A stretch of DNA of 64,000 bases from Clostridium disporicum (GTDB taxonomy: Bacteria > Bacillota > Clostridia > Clostridiales > Clostridiaceae): the NCBI RefSeq assembly GCF_001405015.1, contig NZ_CYZX01000001.1, positions 186,001 to 250,000 on the forward strand, given 5' to 3'. Positions 61,852 to 64,000 of the stretch are shown piece after piece. Below the pieces are notes generated by a model. That model saw only the letters and a list, made by a program, of their open reading frames with translations. It was not told where the DNA came from and did not search any database. The translations under genes were made by a program, and so were the position numbers. The stretch's first letter is position 1; every line of letters begins with the position of its first letter.

Positions 61852-62949
61852 TTATTTCTCTAAACTCTTTATATATTGTAATACTGCTTTTTTATCTCCT
61901 CTAAATATAATATTTCTATCATCTTTTTCAATAGAATGTTTATACATAGGATCATAATAATTATTTAAGAAAAGCTCTATCCATACTCTATTATAATCAT
62001 AACTTCCAGTAGCTTTTTGAATACTATAAGCCTTATTAAACTCATCTATAATAATTTTCAATCTATCTCCACCTAGTTTAGACTTTACTCTTTCCATGCT
62101 TTTTAACATGTCATCATACCAAAGTTGTACTCCCAATTCATTATCGTTATAAGCAGCTATAAACTCTTTCTGTCCATTAATTACATAATCATCAAGAATA
62201 TTTTCTACTCTTTCTTCTATAGATGATTCTAAAAATATAACATCTGAACTATGAAATAATCTATAAAGATTATTAGGTATAAAACTTTTACCTATATTTT
62301 TACTTTCATCTTCTAATATTATATATTTATACTCTTTGTTACTATGCTTAATAATTTCGTAAGCTAAATTGTTTTCAAAATTTATCTGTGTTGGCTGAAT
62401 TGTTACATGATGTCCAAATGTTGATCCTCTATGATTAGCTATACCTTCAAGATCTATAGAGTTTTTTAAATTATTTAATAAGATTGTCTTTCCTGAACCA
62501 GTATATCCCGTAAGTATTAAAGGTTTTGCCTTTATACTATTAGGTTCTAATGAGTTTATTAAAAAATTACGAAAAGATTTGTATCCACCTTCTAATTTAA
62601 CTATCTCTCTTTTTCCTATCTCACTTATCCATTTTTGTGCTATTGTTGAACGTGATCCACCTCTAAAACAATAAATCATAGAATCAGGATTTTTATCTAT
62701 AAAATCTATCCATCCACTAATCCTATTTTCTCTAGTTTTTCCTGATACAATTTCATAACCTAATTTTGTTGCTTCATCATTTCCTTTTTCTTTATAACAA
62801 ATTCCAATAATATGACGTTCTTCATTTGTTAAAATCGGTAAATTAACAGAAGTTTGAAAGGCTCCTTTTTCAAATTCAATCGGTGCTCTTACATCTATTA
62901 AGGATATATTTTTTAAAACTATATTTTTGAAATCATTTGTTGTTACCAC
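61852..62949 (-). CDS. mnmH: tRNA 2-selenouridine synthase
   Basis: MnmH (SelU, YbbB) converts 2-thiouridine at tRNA wobble position 34 to 2-selenouridine through a geranylated intermediate, using selenophosphate. The protein has an N-terminal rhodanese domain with the Cys in SMIYCFRGGSRST (about residue 93) and a P-loop domain with GYTGSGKTILLNNL (about 145). The length of 365 is normal. The GTG at 62949 has GAGG 9 nt upstream; the ATG at 62958 abuts that site, so either could start. It is divergent from selD, the donor gene. Confidence 0.92.
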   Translation of the reverse strand: MVTTNDFKNIVLKNISLIDVRAPIEFEKGAFQTSVNLPILTNEERHIIGICYKEKGNDEATKLGYEIVSGKTRENRISGWIDFIDKNPDSMIYCFRGGSRSTIAQKWISEIGKREIVKLEGGYKSFRNFLINSLEPNSIKAKPLILTGYTGSGKTILLNNLKNSIDLEGIANHRGSTFGHHVTIQPTQINFENNLAYEIIKHSNKEYKYIILEDESKNIGKSFIPNNLYRLFHSSDVIFLESSIEERVENILDDYVINGQKEFIAAYNDNELGVQLWYDDMLKSMERVKSKLGGDRLKIIIDEFNKAYSIQKATGSYDYNRVWIELFLNNYYDPMYKHSIEKDDRNIIFRGDKKAVLQYIKSLEK

Positions 62950-63172
62950 TGTATTCATCCTCTATTCTAATATTTATTCCTTATTATAAATAATACCATA
63001 TTTAATTTTACACTTATTTCAATATATATGTAAACAACTTAATTCTCCATATTATTACAATTTAATTTAACCTAGATATATTTGGGTTATGGTAATATAA
63101 TGTAGTTATATCGCTAAATTCAATTTACTTATATAATTGTATAATTTTATTAAATAATTAGGAGGACTAAAA

Positions 63173-64000
63173 ATGTCTAATAACATAAAATTAACTACAT
63201 TAACGAAAACATCCGGTTGTGCAGCTAAAATAGGACCTGCTGTGTTAGATTCCGTTTTGAAAAATCTTCCTCAGTTTGAAGATCCTAATCTATTGGTTGG
63301 CTTTGATAAAAAAGATGATGCTTGTGTTTATAAAGTTTCTGATGATAAAGTAGTGATTCAAACTGTTGACTTCTTTCCTCCAATGGTTGACGATCCTTAT
63401 ACATTTGGTCAAGTAGCCGCAACTAACGCCTTAAGTGATGTATATGCTATGGGAGGAGATCCTGCCTTAGCCATGAATTTACTTTGTTTTCCGTCATGTT
63501 TAAACCCATCAATTATGCATGATATACTTCAGGGAGGATATAGCAAGATTAAAGAAGCTGGTGCAGTTGTTGCAGGTGGTCATACAATAGCTGATCCAAC
63601 TCCTAAATATGGTCTATGTGTTAGTGGATTTGCTCATCCAAAAGATATCCTTACCAATAGTAATGCTAAAACAGGAGATGTATTGGTATTAACTAAACCT
63701 ATTGGAGTTGGTATTTTAAATACAGCAAATAAAGCAGAATTATTAACTCAAGATAAAATAAAAGAAGTCACAAATATTATGACTACTTTAAATAAATATG
63801 CAAAAGAATCATTTAAGGGACTAACAGTTCATGCTTGTACTGACATAACTGGATTTAGCTTAATTGGTCATGGATACGAGATGGCTGGTGGTAGTAATAA
63901 AACAATAGAACTTTTTAGTAATAATATTCCTATTATACCAGATGCTTTAGAATATGCTAAAATGGGTATTCTTCCAGAAGGAATGTATAATAATTTAGAA
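63173..64000 (+). CDS. selD: Selenide, water dikinase, 5' part
   Basis: SelD makes selenophosphate from selenide and ATP. The first 276 residues are in the window and the frame is open to the edge. The active-site Cys is in SGCAAKIGP (residues 15-23): the usual second Cys (GCGCK in E. coli) is replaced by Ala, and no TGA selenocysteine is present. VDFFPPMVDDPYTFGQVAATNALSD-type ATP/metal-binding residues and GGHTIADPTPKYGL are visible in parts. AGGAGG precedes the ATG by about 8 nt. It is divergent from mnmH with about 220 bp between starts. Confidence 0.95.
   Translation, partial: MSNNIKLTTLTKTSGCAAKIGPAVLDSVLKNLPQFEDPNLLVGFDKKDDACVYKVSDDKVVIQTVDFFPPMVDDPYTFGQVAATNALSDVYAMGGDPALAMNLLCFPSCLNPSIMHDILQGGYSKIKEAGAVVAGGHTIADPTPKYGLCVSGFAHPKDILTNSNAKTGDVLVLTKPIGVGILNTANKAELLTQDKIKEVTNIMTTLNKYAKESFKGLTVHACTDITGFSLIGHGYEMAGGSNKTIELFSNNIPIIPDALEYAKMGILPEGMYNNLE

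Overview
The window is a piece of a low-GC (A+T-rich) Firmicutes chromosome and almost certainly comes from Clostridium sensu stricto. Three things point there: the codon use and strong AGGAGG-type ribosome binding sites, the gene orders cmk-ispH-rpsA, miaB-mutS-mutL-miaA-hfq and ftsK-rimO-pgsA-recA-rny-spoVS, and the sporulation gene spoVS beside the others. No rRNA or tRNA gene, CRISPR array or complete insertion sequence was seen. Where a predicted ATG/TTG/GTG lacks a Shine-Dalgarno sequence and a codon just downstream has one, the downstream codon was used as the start.

1-13.6 kb (+ strand) is housekeeping: the 3' end of a HI0933-type flavoprotein, cmk, ispH and rpsA (separated by one in-frame TAG), a GNAT acetyltransferase, then miaB, mutS, mutL, miaA, hfq and a methionine gamma-lyase-like PLP enzyme. 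13.6-19.4 kb holds a DUF3267 membrane zincin, lexA with an SOS operator shared with a divergent small acidic Cys protein, a tyrosine recombinase, an unknown 577-residue protein ending in what looks like a decayed PD-(D/E)xK nuclease fold, and a DUF378 membrane protein. 19.5-29.2 kb (- strand) is the conserved block HPr, spoVS, rny, recA (own LexA box), pgsA, rimO, ftsK/spoIIIE, a ClpP-like protease and an exported protein.

29.3-32.8 kb is more accessory. It has a Cys/Gly-extreme 78-residue peptide divergent from a PadR regulator, a small gene with no well-placed canonical start, and a compact module: a ribbon-helix-helix-like coiled-coil protein, a perfect 15-bp-arm palindrome of GTTAAC units, four GCGCAGTTT repeats and a tyrosine recombinase lacking the usual core-binding domain. 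This module is the best candidate for an undescribed system.

33-43.7 kb carries purine and molybdenum/selenium genes: guanine deaminase, a YgfK-type iron-sulfur flavoprotein, a 16-codon remnant resembling the start of a xanthine-dehydrogenase molybdenum subunit, a stand-alone molybdopterin oxidoreductase and a purine permease. The window ends with mnmH and divergent selD, so selenophosphate is used at least for 2-selenouridine in tRNA, and the YgfK/GuaD pair suggests a present or past selenium-dependent molybdenum hydroxylase.

43.9-52.5 kb has helD, truA, a UvrD helicase with an embedded DEDDh exonuclease, and an orphan PAS/GAF histidine kinase, followed by a palindrome-rich intergenic patch. 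52.8-60.4 kb is a five-gene Opp/Dpp-type peptide ABC transporter with an AraC regulator whose receiver domain has lost its phosphorylation residues. 60.5-62 kb has an ankyrin-repeat protein and a membrane-anchored zinc-ribbon protein.
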